A stretch of 64,000 nt of DNA, from positions 203,501 to 267,500 of the forward strand of contig NZ_BMNC01000006.1 of assembly GCF_014646255.1 (NCBI RefSeq), in the 5' to 3' direction. This DNA is from Lentzea pudingi. GTDB lineage: Bacteria > Actinomycetota > Actinomycetes > Mycobacteriales > Pseudonocardiaceae. The notes below the pieces were generated by a model. The model saw only the letters and a list, made by a program, of their open reading frames with translations, had not been told where the DNA came from and searched no databases. A program made the translations under genes and the position numbers. Positions 44,003-52,998 of this stretch are shown here, piece by piece. Positions within the stretch are counted from its first letter, which is position 1. Each line of letters begins with the position of its first letter.

Positions 44003-44036
44003 GCCCCGCGCAGCTCGTCAGCGCGCTGCACGGGGC
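44003..44036. terminator. Bidirectional hairpin terminator
   Basis: GCCCCGCGCAGC (44003-44014) pairs with 44025-44036 with one G-U pair and a 10-base loop, between convergent genes ending at 43971 and 44053. Confidence 0.7.
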
Positions 44037-44052
44037 CTGCCGGTCCTTCTGA

Positions 44053-45678
44053 TCAGCAGAAGCCGACCGTCGTCGGACGGTGGACGAGGCCCAGTCGCGC
44101 GGCCATGGCCGCGCTGTCGCGACCTACCATCCCGACCGTCTCCTTCGGGTCTGAGGCGCACAACATCGCGATGACGTCGTCCGCGACCGCCTCCGGATCG
44201 CGGCCGGCGGCGTTGATGCCGAGCCGGAACGTCACCGACGGTTCGTCCCACGACGCGTCTGCGGGGTGGGTGAAGTCCAGGACGGCGGCGTCGTGGACGT
44301 CTCGCGCGCTGTGGCAGTGGCCGGGGCCGCAGTCCCAGCGCCCCAGGACCGTCGGATCCGCTCGCAGCCGCCGCTCGACCAGCCGCGCCACCGTCCGCGC
44401 CGGCCATTCCCAGCCGCGGTCGAACTCCGCCCGCTCCACCTCGTGGTCGTACTCGGCGGCGTCGAAGCGGAACTCGCCCGGCAGCCGGTCAGGTCGCATG
44501 TCCCAGCGCCAGTCCTTCCACACGACTTCCGCGCCCTCACGCACGATCGTGACGTACAGGTTCGTACCGTCGTAGTCGTCGAGCAGGATCTCCCTCGGCT
44601 GGTTCTCGGCCCGGAGCCTGCCGCCGTCGACCACCCGTTCCGACGGCCCGGAGAACCCACCCTGGAACAGCGCCGCGTACAGCGGTGTGCCGTCGATGAA
44701 GACCCTGGCTTCTACGCCACCCGTGGGTTCCGGCGCGTGCGACACGATCCGCACCGCGAACCTGTTCAACGGCGTGCGCAGTCCGGCCAGTTCGCGAAGC
44801 ACCCAGGCCGCGCGACCGTCGCGTGCCGCTTCACGTTCCAGCAGGTCCCTCCAGCCTTCGAGCACGTTCCCGATCTCGGCCACCAGGCCGTCACGCAGGC
44901 CGCGCACCGCGACGGCCGCGTGACCGGACACGAGTTCCTCCGCCAGAGAGCAGAGCTGCACGGCACGGTCCACTGTGGCCGGTCGTCGAGCGGCGAGCGA
45001 CACCCAGCGCCGCAGGGCGGTCGTGTCGTGCGGGTAGTAGCCGAACTCGGAGGACAGGTAGTAGTGGCACATGCGGAACAGGCGTTGCCCGATGTGGTCC
45101 CACAGCGCGTCGTCCACGTGCGTTCGATCGAGCAACGCACGGAGTTCGTGCTTGCCCGCACGCTGACGCACGTGCGTCATGTAACCCGAGGAGTTCCTGC
45201 ACGCCCAGCCGCGGACGTCCGGGTCCGGGTGCCCTCTCAAGGCGTCGCCCACCTCACCGCGGACACCGGGTGACCGGTCAGCGACCCACACGGCGTCGGT
45301 CTCGGCGCCGGGAATCGCCAGCAGCACGCGACAGGCCTGTGACGAGGCGAAGTTCAGCAGTCCGAGCGTCCTGACCATGGGCACGTCGTCCGGGCGGGCA
45401 TGACCGGTCAGCAACCCGAGCCCGAGGAGAACCGCGCGCTGGTCCGTGCTGGTGATCAACTGTCTGGCCGTGGCCGTCAGCCGCGGCGACGGCAGGGGGC
45501 TGAGGTCACGCAGCACGGCTCTCACGTCGTAGTCGTAGAACGCGAGTCGCGTGCACCTGTCGTGCAGAGTTCCGGCTGACAGAGCCGGGTCGGTGAAGAA
45601 GTCCCGCAGCAATGCGGTCAGCGCCTGTCGACGTTCTTCGGACCCCACGTCGAGGAGGTCCGGCCACACGCCGCTCAC
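44053..45678 (-). CDS. Protein of unknown function with HEAT-like N terminus
   Basis: A 541-residue soluble protein that I do not recognise. The N-terminal half is helical with HEAT-like pairs ('RAVLLGLGLLTGHARPDDVP', 'GEVGDALRGHPDPDVRGWAC'). The C-terminal half is richer in strands and Trp ('LYVTIVREGAEVVWKDWRWD') and has two Cys in 'GRWDCGPGHCHSARDV'. No signal peptide or membrane segment is visible. GTG 45678 overlaps the TGA of an 11-codon upstream reading frame that starts ATG at 45711 ('MIKRIEFFSAR'), so it may be translationally coupled to a leader peptide. Confidence 0.7.
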   Translation of the reverse strand: MSGVWPDLLDVGSEERRQALTALLRDFFTDPALSAGTLHDRCTRLAFYDYDVRAVLRDLSPLPSPRLTATARQLITSTDQRAVLLGLGLLTGHARPDDVPMVRTLGLLNFASSQACRVLLAIPGAETDAVWVADRSPGVRGEVGDALRGHPDPDVRGWACRNSSGYMTHVRQRAGKHELRALLDRTHVDDALWDHIGQRLFRMCHYYLSSEFGYYPHDTTALRRWVSLAARRPATVDRAVQLCSLAEELVSGHAAVAVRGLRDGLVAEIGNVLEGWRDLLEREAARDGRAAWVLRELAGLRTPLNRFAVRIVSHAPEPTGGVEARVFIDGTPLYAALFQGGFSGPSERVVDGGRLRAENQPREILLDDYDGTNLYVTIVREGAEVVWKDWRWDMRPDRLPGEFRFDAAEYDHEVERAEFDRGWEWPARTVARLVERRLRADPTVLGRWDCGPGHCHSARDVHDAAVLDFTHPADASWDEPSVTFRLGINAAGRDPEAVADDVIAMLCASDPKETVGMVGRDSAAMAARLGLVHRPTTVGFC

Positions 45679-45734
45679 CGGGCGGAGAAGAACTCGATTC
45701 GCTTGATCATGCTCCGACCATAGCCGACGCGACA

Positions 45735-45762
45735 GCCCGACGCCCCAGTTGAGGCATCGGGC
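45735..45762 (-). terminator. Terminator of the 57.8-45.8 kb polysaccharide operon
   Basis: GCCCGACGCC (45735-45744) pairs with GGCATCGGGC (45753-45762), with one G-U pair and an 8-base loop, 15 bases beyond the stop of the last gene of the minus-strand polysaccharide operon. Confidence 0.65.
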
Positions 45763-45777
45763 CCGCCAGAAGGCCTG

Positions 45778-46338
45778 TCAGGCGGCTTTCAGGCCGTCCG
45801 GCGTCTCCTCGTGCCGAATCCCGCACTCGGGACACGAGAGATCATCTGAGAGCCGCGCACCGCAGGCGCAGACCCAGCCCTTCACGACCGCCGGGTTCCC
45901 AGCCACGAACGCATGCGCGGGCACCGAGCGAGTCACCACCGCACCGGCCGCCGCGAACGCGTGCTCGCCGATCACCGTGCCGCACACCACGACCGCACCA
46001 GCACCCAAAGTCGCCCCACGGCGCACCAAGGTGGTCTCCAGCGCGTCACCGACCTTCTTGACGTGCGCACGGGGCCGCAGGTCGTTGGTGAACAACACGT
46101 TCGGCCCGAGGAACACGTCGTCCTCGCACGTGACCCCGTCGAAGACGAGAGTCCCGTTCTTGACCGTCACGTTGTTGCCCAGCACCGCGCGCGACTCGAC
46201 GAACGCGCCGTCGCAGATGTTGCAGTCACGGCCGATGCGCGCCCCTGGCAGCACGTGTGCGAACGCCCACACGCGCGTGCCGTCGCCGACGTCGTCTGAC
46301 TCGCACAGGCCGTGCGGGTGCACGCGGACGCCGGTCAT
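45778..46338 (-). CDS. WbpD/WlbB-like sugar N-acetyltransferase
   Basis: A 186-residue left-handed beta-helix acyltransferase. Hexapeptide repeats run from 'RVWAFAHVLPGARIGRDCNI' through 'DDVFLGPNVLFTNDLRPRAH' and 'VRRGATLGAGAVVVCGTVIG'. These segments align closely by eye with WbpD/WlbB, which acetylates the 3-amino group of UDP-2-acetamido-3-amino-uronic acid. Unlike those enzymes, the C terminus carries a small Cys-rich knuckle ('CACGARLSDDLSCPECG'), probably zinc-binding. The ATG overlaps the aminotransferase stop by one base, the expected partner gene. Confidence 0.85.
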   Translation of the reverse strand: MTGVRVHPHGLCESDDVGDGTRVWAFAHVLPGARIGRDCNICDGAFVESRAVLGNNVTVKNGTLVFDGVTCEDDVFLGPNVLFTNDLRPRAHVKKVGDALETTLVRRGATLGAGAVVVCGTVIGEHAFAAAGAVVTRSVPAHAFVAGNPAVVKGWVCACGARLSDDLSCPECGIRHEETPDGLKAA

Positions 46339-47417
46339 CAGAGCGCTGCCTTCAGCGCCTCGACGACGCGGGCCTGCTGCGCCTCGGTGATCTCCGGGAA
46401 CAGCGGCAGCGACAGGATCTCCGCGGCCGAGGTCTCCGCCACCGGGAACGAGCCCGGCAAACCAGCGAACGCGCCGGTCTTGTGCAGCGGCGTCGGGTAG
46501 TGGATGCCCGCACCGATGCCGGACTCGTGCAACGCCTTCAGAACGCGGTCGCGCTCGGCCACGCGCACGACGTACAGGTGCCAGACGGGCAGGTTGCCGT
46601 CCAGGACCACTGGAGTGCGAACGCCTCCAACGTCCGCGAGCATCTCGGTGTAGCGAGAGGCGGCGGCGCGGCGGGCCTGGTTCCAGCCCTCCAGCCGGCG
46701 CAGCTTCGCGGACAGCACCACGGCCTGCAGCGTGTCGAGGCGGCTGTTGAAGCCGAGCACCGGGTGCTCGTACTTGCGCGGCGAACCGTGCTCGCGCAGC
46801 AACCGGACCGACTCCGCCACGGCGTCCGACGTCGTCAGCACCGCGCCGCCGTCGCCGTACGCGCCGAGGTTCTTGCCGGGGTAGAACGAGGTCGCGGCGG
46901 CGACACCGAGGCCGCCGATGGCGACGCCGTTGCGGCGCGCGCCCTGGGCCTGGGCGGCGTCCTCGACGACCGGCACGCCCAGCGGCAGCAGTTCGACGGG
47001 CGCGGCCTGGCCGTACAGGTGGACCGGCACGATGGCCTTGGTGCGCGAAGTGACCACAGAGGACACCTGCGAGGTGTCGATCAGGAGCGTGTCGTCCACG
47101 CAGTCCACGAGCACGGGGGTCGCGCCGGCGCGGGCGACGGCCTCGGCCGTGGCGATGAAGGTGTTGGCGGGCAGCACGACCTCGTCGCCGTGGCCGACGC
47201 CCAGCGCCCGCAACGCCAGTTCGATGGCGTCGGTGCCGTTGGCGACACCGATGGCGTGCGGAACTTCCTGGTAGGCAGCGAATTCCGACTCGAACCGGGC
47301 GACCTGGGGGCCGCCGATGAAAGCCGTCGTCTTGAGCACCTGGGCCCAGCCGTCGGCCACCTCGTCGGCCACCTGCTCGTGCTGGGCACGCAGGTCCACC
47401 AGCGGAATCTCGATCAC
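46338..47417 (-). CDS. DegT/DnrJ/EryC1 aminotransferase, WbpE-like
   Basis: A 359-residue PLP-dependent sugar aminotransferase. The start 'IEIPLVDLRAQHEQVADEV', the binding segment 'VANGTDAIELALRALGVG', 'VVEDAAQAQGA' and the PLP Lys in 'SFYPGKNLGAYGDGG' are typical. It resembles WbpE, which aminates the 3-keto position of a UDP-uronic acid. The GTG start overlaps the upstream acyltransferase stop by 4 bases, and the stop overlaps the WbpD-like gene by one base, so amination and N-acylation are probably consecutive steps. Confidence 0.88.
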   Translation of the reverse strand: MIEIPLVDLRAQHEQVADEVADGWAQVLKTTAFIGGPQVARFESEFAAYQEVPHAIGVANGTDAIELALRALGVGHGDEVVLPANTFIATAEAVARAGATPVLVDCVDDTLLIDTSQVSSVVTSRTKAIVPVHLYGQAAPVELLPLGVPVVEDAAQAQGARRNGVAIGGLGVAAATSFYPGKNLGAYGDGGAVLTTSDAVAESVRLLREHGSPRKYEHPVLGFNSRLDTLQAVVLSAKLRRLEGWNQARRAAASRYTEMLADVGGVRTPVVLDGNLPVWHLYVVRVAERDRVLKALHESGIGAGIHYPTPLHKTGAFAGLPGSFPVAETSAAEILSLPLFPEITEAQQARVVEALKAAL

Positions 47418-48061
47418 GCGCTCTCCCCACGCAACGGGCGGGCCGGCACGCCGGCCCACGTCTCTCCTGCCGGAACGTCCTGCAGGACAACGGCTCCCAT
47501 GCCGATCACGGCACCGGCGCCGATCTTCAACCCCTCGCGCACCATGGCTCCCTGCCCCAGGTACGCGGCCTCCCCGACGTGCACGGAACCCGCGAGCGAG
47601 GCGCGGCCGGCGAACGTGACGCCGTCCGACACCTCGTCGTCGTGGGTGATCAGCACGTGGGGCATGGCCACCACGTGCTTGCCGATCGACAGCGGGGTCG
47701 TGATGACGACACCCGCAAGCAGAACCGTTCCGGCGCCAAGGGAAGCGCCGGAGGTGACGGCCGCCGGGTGGACGATGGTCGCCCACCGCTCGTCCGGCAG
47801 GTCGAGCCTCCTGGCCACGCTCAGCCGGACCAGCGACCGCCGCGCGCTCGCGATGCAGAGCACGACGGCCGCGTCCGGGTGATCGGCCAGGGAGTCGAGC
47901 CCGCCCAGCACGGGCACCCCGTCGACCAGGGTGCCGTGCAGGGCGGTGGAGTCGTCGAGAGCCCCGATCGGGTCCCACGCCTCCGGGAGGAGGCGGACCG
48001 CCGCGAGGGTCTCGCGGGTCAGTCCGCCTGCCCCGATGAACAGCAGTGGCCGTGCGGTCAC
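47414..48061 (-). CDS. PglD/NeuD-type sugar O- or N-acyltransferase
   Basis: A 215-residue enzyme of the sialic acid O-acetyltransferase NeuD/PglD family. An N-terminal Rossmann-like UDP-sugar domain ('LLFIGAGGLTRETLAAVRLL') is followed by a left-handed beta-helix ('ATIVHPAAVTSGASLGAGTV', 'HVLITHDDEVSDGVTFAGRA'). The catalytic His is probably that in 'LITHDDEV'. GTG 48061 lies 7 bases after the large secreted protein gene, and it overlaps the aminotransferase by 4 bases. It likely acetylates an amino sugar of the surface polymer. Confidence 0.87.
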   Translation of the reverse strand: MTARPLLFIGAGGLTRETLAAVRLLPEAWDPIGALDDSTALHGTLVDGVPVLGGLDSLADHPDAAVVLCIASARRSLVRLSVARRLDLPDERWATIVHPAAVTSGASLGAGTVLLAGVVITTPLSIGKHVVAMPHVLITHDDEVSDGVTFAGRASLAGSVHVGEAAYLGQGAMVREGLKIGAGAVIGMGAVVLQDVPAGETWAGVPARPLRGESA

Positions 48062-48068
48062 CCGTGCA

Positions 48069-50940
48069 TCACCCGAACACCACGTCCACCCAGTAGTTGC
48101 CACCGTTGTAGGTCGAGGTCGGGAAGCCCGACCCGGCCGTGAACACACCGGCGGACGGCGAGGCGGTCAGCGGCGGTGAGGTCACCGTGCCGAAGTAGCC
48201 CGCGTTGACCGCGTAGTGGCCCGTGGTGGTCGTGTACGAGGCCGTGTACTCGGTGTTCGCCGTGATCGACACCGGCGAGCTGAACGTCAGCGTCTGCCAG
48301 CCCGACTCGGTCTCACCCGAGAACGTGCCGGTGGCGAGGCGCTGGCCGTCCGCGGACCAGAGCGATCCGGTGTGCGTACCCGTGTTGCCCGCTCCCTTGT
48401 AGAACTTCACGCCGGTGATCTGCCCGTTCGTGGCCGACGTGAACTTCACGCCGAGCTCGTACGCGCCGTTGTCGTCAGCAGACGTTACCGAGGGAACCGT
48501 CGCCGCGCTGAACAACGAGCACGGGCAGGTCTGCGTCGTCGCCGTCGTGAACGACCACTGGACCGGGTTGGCCATCATGTTGCCGAACGTGTCCGCGGCC
48601 TTGGCGCTCACCGAGTACACAGTGGACGCCGCGAACCTGGCTGCGGGCGTGAACGTGATCATCCTGCTGTCCGGCGAGAGCGACCTCGTGCCGGCGATCT
48701 TCGCGCCACCGGGGTCGGTGACGTCGAACTGCGCCGAGTTGAGGTCCACCGGCTCGTCGAACGACACGGTGACCGTGGAGTTCAGCGCGACGGCCTGCGC
48801 ACCCGCCAGCGGGGTGTGCGACTGCGCCACCGGGGCGACGTTGTCCGCGTTGGGCTGGTACATCACGTCGACCCAGTAGTTGCCGGAGCCGTACGTCATG
48901 GTCGGGAACCCGTTGCCCGGCATGAAGACACCGTTGGTCTCCTGCGGTGCCGTCAGCGGACCGGAGGTGACCGGGCCCGTCCCGAAGTACCCGGCGTTCA
49001 CCGCGTAGTGCCCGGTGGTCGTCGTGTACGAGGCGGTGTAGGTCTGGCCGGAGCTGACGATCACCGGCTGGGCGAACGTGAGCGTCTGCCAGCCCGTCGC
49101 GGTCTCACCCGTGAAGGTGCCCGTGGCGAGGCGCTGACCGCTCGCGTTCCAGAGGCTGCCGGTGTGCGTGCCGGTGTTGCCGGATCCCTTGTAGAAGCGG
49201 ACACCGGTGATCTGGCCCGACTGGGTCGGGGTGATCCTCACACCGAGCTCGTACGCGCCCGAGTCGTCCGCGGACGTCTCGTCCGGCACCGTCGCCGTGC
49301 TGAACAGCGAGCACGGGCAGGTCGGCGTCGTGGTGGTCGTGAAGTTCCACTCCGCGGCCGCCGTCATCGCGATGCCGTTGACGTCCGCGATGCCCACGTG
49401 CGCCTGGTACTGCGTGCCGGACACGAGCTTGGCGGACGGCGTCCAGGTGACCGTCTTCTGGTCGCCGGACAGCGACACCGAGCCGGACAGCTTGCCGCCC
49501 TTCGGGTCCTTCAGCCAGATCTGCGCCGACGCGGGGTCGACCGGCTCGCTGAACGTCGCCGACAGCGCGCTCTGCAGGCCCACGTTCGTCGCGTTCACGG
49601 CCGGCGTGCGGTTCGTGATCGTCGGCGGCGTGGTGTCACCGTTGAGCCCGTTGCGGTAGATGACGTCGACCCAGTAGTTCGTGGCGTTGTAGGAGTTGTT
49701 CGGGAACCCGGCGCCGTACTTGTAGACGCCGTTGCCACCGTCCGCGCCGTTCTGCAGCGCGTGCAGCGACTGGTAGCTCGCCTCCTGGCCGTTGAAGTAG
49801 CCGGAGGTGACCGAGTAACGGCCGTTCGGCGCGGTGTAGGAAACGACGTACGTCGTGTTCGCCTGCACCTGCACCGGGGAGTTGAACATCAGCTTCTGCC
49901 AGCCGGACGTGGTCTCACCGGTGAACGTGCCGGTCGCGAGCAGCAGACCCGTGGAGGTCCACAGCGAGCCGGTGTGCGAGCCGGTGTTGCCGGTGCCCTT
50001 GTAGAAGCGGACGCCGAGCACCTCGCCCTTGCCGTCGAAGCGGACCTTCGTGCCGAGCTCGACCGCGCTGGTGTCACCGGAGTCGATCACGGCCGGTGCC
50101 GCGAAGTCGTCCCAGACGGTGCACGGGCAGGTCGCCGGGCGCGGCGAGCCTGTCGTGAACGTCCAGTTCGCCTGCGAGGACAGGTTTCCCGCCGCGTCCG
50201 CCGCCCTCATCGTGACGGTGTAGGCCGTGGCCGCCGCCAGTGGTGCCGAGGGCGTGAACGTGATCGTGCGGGCGTCGTTCGAGATCGACTTGGTGCCCGT
50301 GACGGCACCGCTCGGACCCGTCACCGTGACCTGGGCCGAGGCGAGCGTCACGTTCTCGTCGAACGTGCCGGACACCGTGGTGTTCAGCGCGACGGAACCG
50401 GCGTTGGCGACCGGGGACATCGTGCTCTGCAGCGGCGCGCGGGTGTCGGGACCGGGGTCCGTCGCCCACACCACGTCGACCCAGTAGTTGGTGTGGTCGA
50501 ACGTCTGGTTCGGGAAGCCGGCGCCGAAGCGGAAGACACCGTTCGGTCCGTCCACACCGGACTGCAGGCCGGTGATCGGCTGCATGTACGCCTGCTGCTG
50601 GTAGAACCCGCCGGTGTCGTAGGCGAAGTGACCCGTCGGCGTGTAGTAGCTGACGACGTAGGTGGTGTTCGCGTTCACCGCGACCGGTTGCGGGAAGAGC
50701 AGCGTCTGCCACCCTGTCGGGCTCTCGTTGGTGAACGTGCCGGTGGCCAGCAGGTCACCGTTGCTCGACCACAGGCTGCCGGTGTGCGTACCGGTGTTGC
50801 CGGTGCCCTTGTAGAACTTCACGCCGCGGACGTAGCCGTTGCTCGCGGCGCGCCACTTCACGCCGAGCTCGAGCTGCGAGGCGTCGTTGGCGGCGGCGAC
50901 CTTCGGGACCTCCGTGCCGGAGAACATGCCGCACGGGCAG
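48069..50940 (-). repeat. Four tandem coding modules of about 270 codons
   Basis: The first Cys codons of the CPC motifs lie at 50937-50939, 50127-50129, 49317-49319 and 48525-48527: spacings of exactly 810, 810 and 792 bases. Each unit is DUF4082 plus an Ig-like domain, except that the last ends with the protein. Shared segments such as 'GVKFYKGTGNTGTHTGSLW' and 'NYWVDV' show recent duplication, strongest between the last two. Confidence 0.85.
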
Positions 50941-52844
50941 GTCTTGGCGTTGACGTTCGGCGTCGCGGACACGGGCGTGGACAGGTTCAGCGAGTCGTCG
51001 ACCGCGCGGACCCTGATCTGTGCCGTGCCGGACTGGTTCGGCGTGTAGGTGTAGCTCCACGACGTCTGGCCGGCTTGCCAATTGGCGTAGTGCCAGCGGC
51101 TTCCGCCGTCGGTCGAGACCTCGACGCCCGCGACCTTGCCGGCGGCGTCGATGACGGTGCCGCTGAAGGTGTAGGCCTGGCCGACCGTCGACTGCGCGGG
51201 CAGGGTCGTGATCTGCACGCCCGGTGCCGTGTTGTCGTTGATGGCGCCGGAGATCGTCAGCTGGTCCGCTCCCCACAGCTGGTAGGGCTGCACGCCCATG
51301 TCAGCGAGGAAGTTGACGGTCGCCTGCTTGATCCGCTTGTCCGACGTCGGGGTGTTGGTCGGGAACGCGTGCTCGTCGTCGACGCCCCACGCCCACTGGA
51401 CCGTGCCCGCGCCGAACACCAGTGCGCCGGAGGGCGCGCGGTAGTACGTGATCGCGTGCGTCTCGGTGCTCGAGCCGTATTCGTCGCCGTAGTTCTTCAG
51501 CGCGTAGTAGCCGTCGAGGTTCACCGTCGTGCGGGACATCTGCGCGACGCCTGCGGGCTGGAAGCCGTTGTCGTAGACGGTGTTCCACTCGTAGCCCAGC
51601 GTGCCGGGCTCGAAGGTGTACGTGGTGCCCGCGGCCATGTTGGCCAGGTCGGTGTTGCGCCAGAGTCGCATCTTGCCGTACGCGGCCGGGACCTGCAGCG
51701 CGTCGTCACGCCGGCCGTTGACCGTGAACATGTTGCCGAGCAACGCGTTCTCGGGTCTGCCGCCGTCCTGCGGCGGGCTGTAGCGCGGGTCGCGCCACGT
51801 ACCGGTCCAGGTGTTCTCGCCGTCGTTCTGCGCGCCCTTCGTCTCCTTGAAGCAGACGATGGTGCGCCAGTCCGTCTGGGAGGAGTCGATGCTCTTCTCC
51901 CACTTGGTCTTCCAGAAGATCTCGTTGCCGGTCAGGAACGCCATGTGCACGCCGGCGTCGCGGGCGGCCATCACGTTGTTCCACTGCTCGTTCGACCAGT
52001 ACTCGTCGTGGCCGACCGCCATGAAGACCTTGTGGTTCTTGATCAGGTTGCCGCGGCGGGCGGAGTCGACGTCGGTCGTGTAGCTCATGTCGTACCCGTT
52101 GCGCTCCAGGAACCTGAGCATCGGGTACTCGGCGTTGAAGATGAAGTTCTCGTCGCCGTCGCCGCCGGTGTACGGGCGGTTGTAGCTGACCTTGTACGAG
52201 GAACCGCCCTGGCCGGGGCCGTCACCGAAGTAGAGGCTGTTGCCGCCGTAGCGGTTGTAGGCGACCCAGGTGGCGTCGGAGGTCTGGAAGAAGATCTTCG
52301 ACTGCGAGCTGTCGTCGCGGACGACGAACGCCATCTCGTTCTCGGCACCGGTGTCGTTGCGCGTCATGCGCACGTAGTAGATGCCGGAGACCGCGGTGGA
52401 CGGGATGTTCCAGGTGAGCGACACGGCCCAGTTGCCGCAGTCGACGAGCGCGGTCGGTCCGTCACGCAGACATGGTGGCTGGTTCTGCGGGGTGTTCCGG
52501 TTGACCGTGCCCATGTACCGGGCGCCCTTGCCGCCGTACCAGCCCATCCGGTAGATGTCGAGCTTGTACGAGGAGGCCGACGTCAGCATCTTGAAGCTGA
52601 CGGTCTGGCCGATGTTGTAGCTGATGTCCGTCGTGTACCCGAGGATCGTGTCGTCCCGGTACTGGGCCTGCCAGTTGTCCGCTCCGGTCTGCGTGTTCTC
52701 ACACGCGACCTTGTTGGTGACGGGGAAGTCACACGGGGCGGCGTTGGCCTTCGGAGGGTTGAAGACGCCGAGCACGAACATCGTCGATGCGATTAATGCC
52801 GTGATCACAAGCACCCGCACGAGACGCGACTTCTGAGCCACCAT
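48069..52844 (-). CDS. Giant secreted DMFase-like protein with four DUF4082 modules
   Basis: A 1591-residue exported protein. Residues 1-35 are a signal peptide ('VFNPPKANAAPC'). Residues about 40-540 resemble the N,N-dimethylformamidase beta-subunit C-terminal domain: 'LDIYRMGWYGGKGARYMG', 'VFMAVGHDEYWSNEQWNNV' and 'MAFLTGNEIFWKTKW'. An Ig-like domain follows (about 545-630), then four DUF4082 modules beginning at Cys-Pro-Cys motifs at residues 636, 906, 1176 and 1440, the first three followed by Ig-like domains ('VSGTFDENVTLASAQVTVTG'). ATG 52844 has GAGAGGTGA upstream. It sits in the polysaccharide operon and may bind, trim or modify the glycan; the reaction is unknown. Confidence 0.85.
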   Translation of the reverse strand: MVAQKSRLVRVLVITALIASTMFVLGVFNPPKANAAPCDFPVTNKVACENTQTGADNWQAQYRDDTILGYTTDISYNIGQTVSFKMLTSASSYKLDIYRMGWYGGKGARYMGTVNRNTPQNQPPCLRDGPTALVDCGNWAVSLTWNIPSTAVSGIYYVRMTRNDTGAENEMAFVVRDDSSQSKIFFQTSDATWVAYNRYGGNSLYFGDGPGQGGSSYKVSYNRPYTGGDGDENFIFNAEYPMLRFLERNGYDMSYTTDVDSARRGNLIKNHKVFMAVGHDEYWSNEQWNNVMAARDAGVHMAFLTGNEIFWKTKWEKSIDSSQTDWRTIVCFKETKGAQNDGENTWTGTWRDPRYSPPQDGGRPENALLGNMFTVNGRRDDALQVPAAYGKMRLWRNTDLANMAAGTTYTFEPGTLGYEWNTVYDNGFQPAGVAQMSRTTVNLDGYYALKNYGDEYGSSTETHAITYYRAPSGALVFGAGTVQWAWGVDDEHAFPTNTPTSDKRIKQATVNFLADMGVQPYQLWGADQLTISGAINDNTAPGVQITTLPAQSTVGQAYTFSGTVIDAAGKVAGVEVSTDGGSRWHYANWQAGQTSWSYTYTPNQSGTAQIRVRAVDDSLNLSTPVSATPNVNAKTCPCGMFSGTEVPKVAAANDASQLELGVKWRAASNGYVRGVKFYKGTGNTGTHTGSLWSSNGDLLATGTFTNESPTGWQTLLFPQPVAVNANTTYVVSYYTPTGHFAYDTGGFYQQQAYMQPITGLQSGVDGPNGVFRFGAGFPNQTFDHTNYWVDVVWATDPGPDTRAPLQSTMSPVANAGSVALNTTVSGTFDENVTLASAQVTVTGPSGAVTGTKSISNDARTITFTPSAPLAAATAYTVTMRAADAAGNLSSQANWTFTTGSPRPATCPCTVWDDFAAPAVIDSGDTSAVELGTKVRFDGKGEVLGVRFYKGTGNTGSHTGSLWTSTGLLLATGTFTGETTSGWQKLMFNSPVQVQANTTYVVSYTAPNGRYSVTSGYFNGQEASYQSLHALQNGADGGNGVYKYGAGFPNNSYNATNYWVDVIYRNGLNGDTTPPTITNRTPAVNATNVGLQSALSATFSEPVDPASAQIWLKDPKGGKLSGSVSLSGDQKTVTWTPSAKLVSGTQYQAHVGIADVNGIAMTAAAEWNFTTTTTPTCPCSLFSTATVPDETSADDSGAYELGVRITPTQSGQITGVRFYKGSGNTGTHTGSLWNASGQRLATGTFTGETATGWQTLTFAQPVIVSSGQTYTASYTTTTGHYAVNAGYFGTGPVTSGPLTAPQETNGVFMPGNGFPTMTYGSGNYWVDVMYQPNADNVAPVAQSHTPLAGAQAVALNSTVTVSFDEPVDLNSAQFDVTDPGGAKIAGTRSLSPDSRMITFTPAARFAASTVYSVSAKAADTFGNMMANPVQWSFTTATTQTCPCSLFSAATVPSVTSADDNGAYELGVKFTSATNGQITGVKFYKGAGNTGTHTGSLWSADGQRLATGTFSGETESGWQTLTFSSPVSITANTEYTASYTTTTGHYAVNAGYFGTVTSPPLTASPSAGVFTAGSGFPTSTYNGGNYWVDVVFG

Positions 52845-52975
52845 TGGGTTTCACCTCTCGGACGGAGTTACCGTGTGTGATCCGCGCACTACGCTGGACA
52901 GCACAGGGCTGCTACTCCGAACGTCGGCGATCTCGATAAAACTGTTACGTGTCAACACAAAAATGTTCCAGTGAA

Positions 52976-52998
52976 GGTTGAATCTTTACTTTTCAACC
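52976..52998 (-). terminator. Possible weak hairpin after the DegT gene
   Basis: GGTTGAA (52976-52982) and TTCAACC (52992-52998) form a 7-base stem overlapping the stop of the second aminotransferase gene. The 148-base gap that follows (52845-52992) is AT-richer than its surroundings and probably holds a promoter for the giant secreted protein gene. Confidence 0.35.

Noticed and set aside
48069..50940. Regularly spaced repeats as a possible CRISPR or satellite array
   Set aside because: The unit is about 800 bases, in frame, and encodes DUF4082/Ig protein modules.
48216..52796. A 1526-codon open frame on the plus strand
   Set aside because: It is the antisense of the secreted DMFase-like gene. 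Its product is Arg/Val/Gly-rich with no domain, a common artefact in high-GC DNA.
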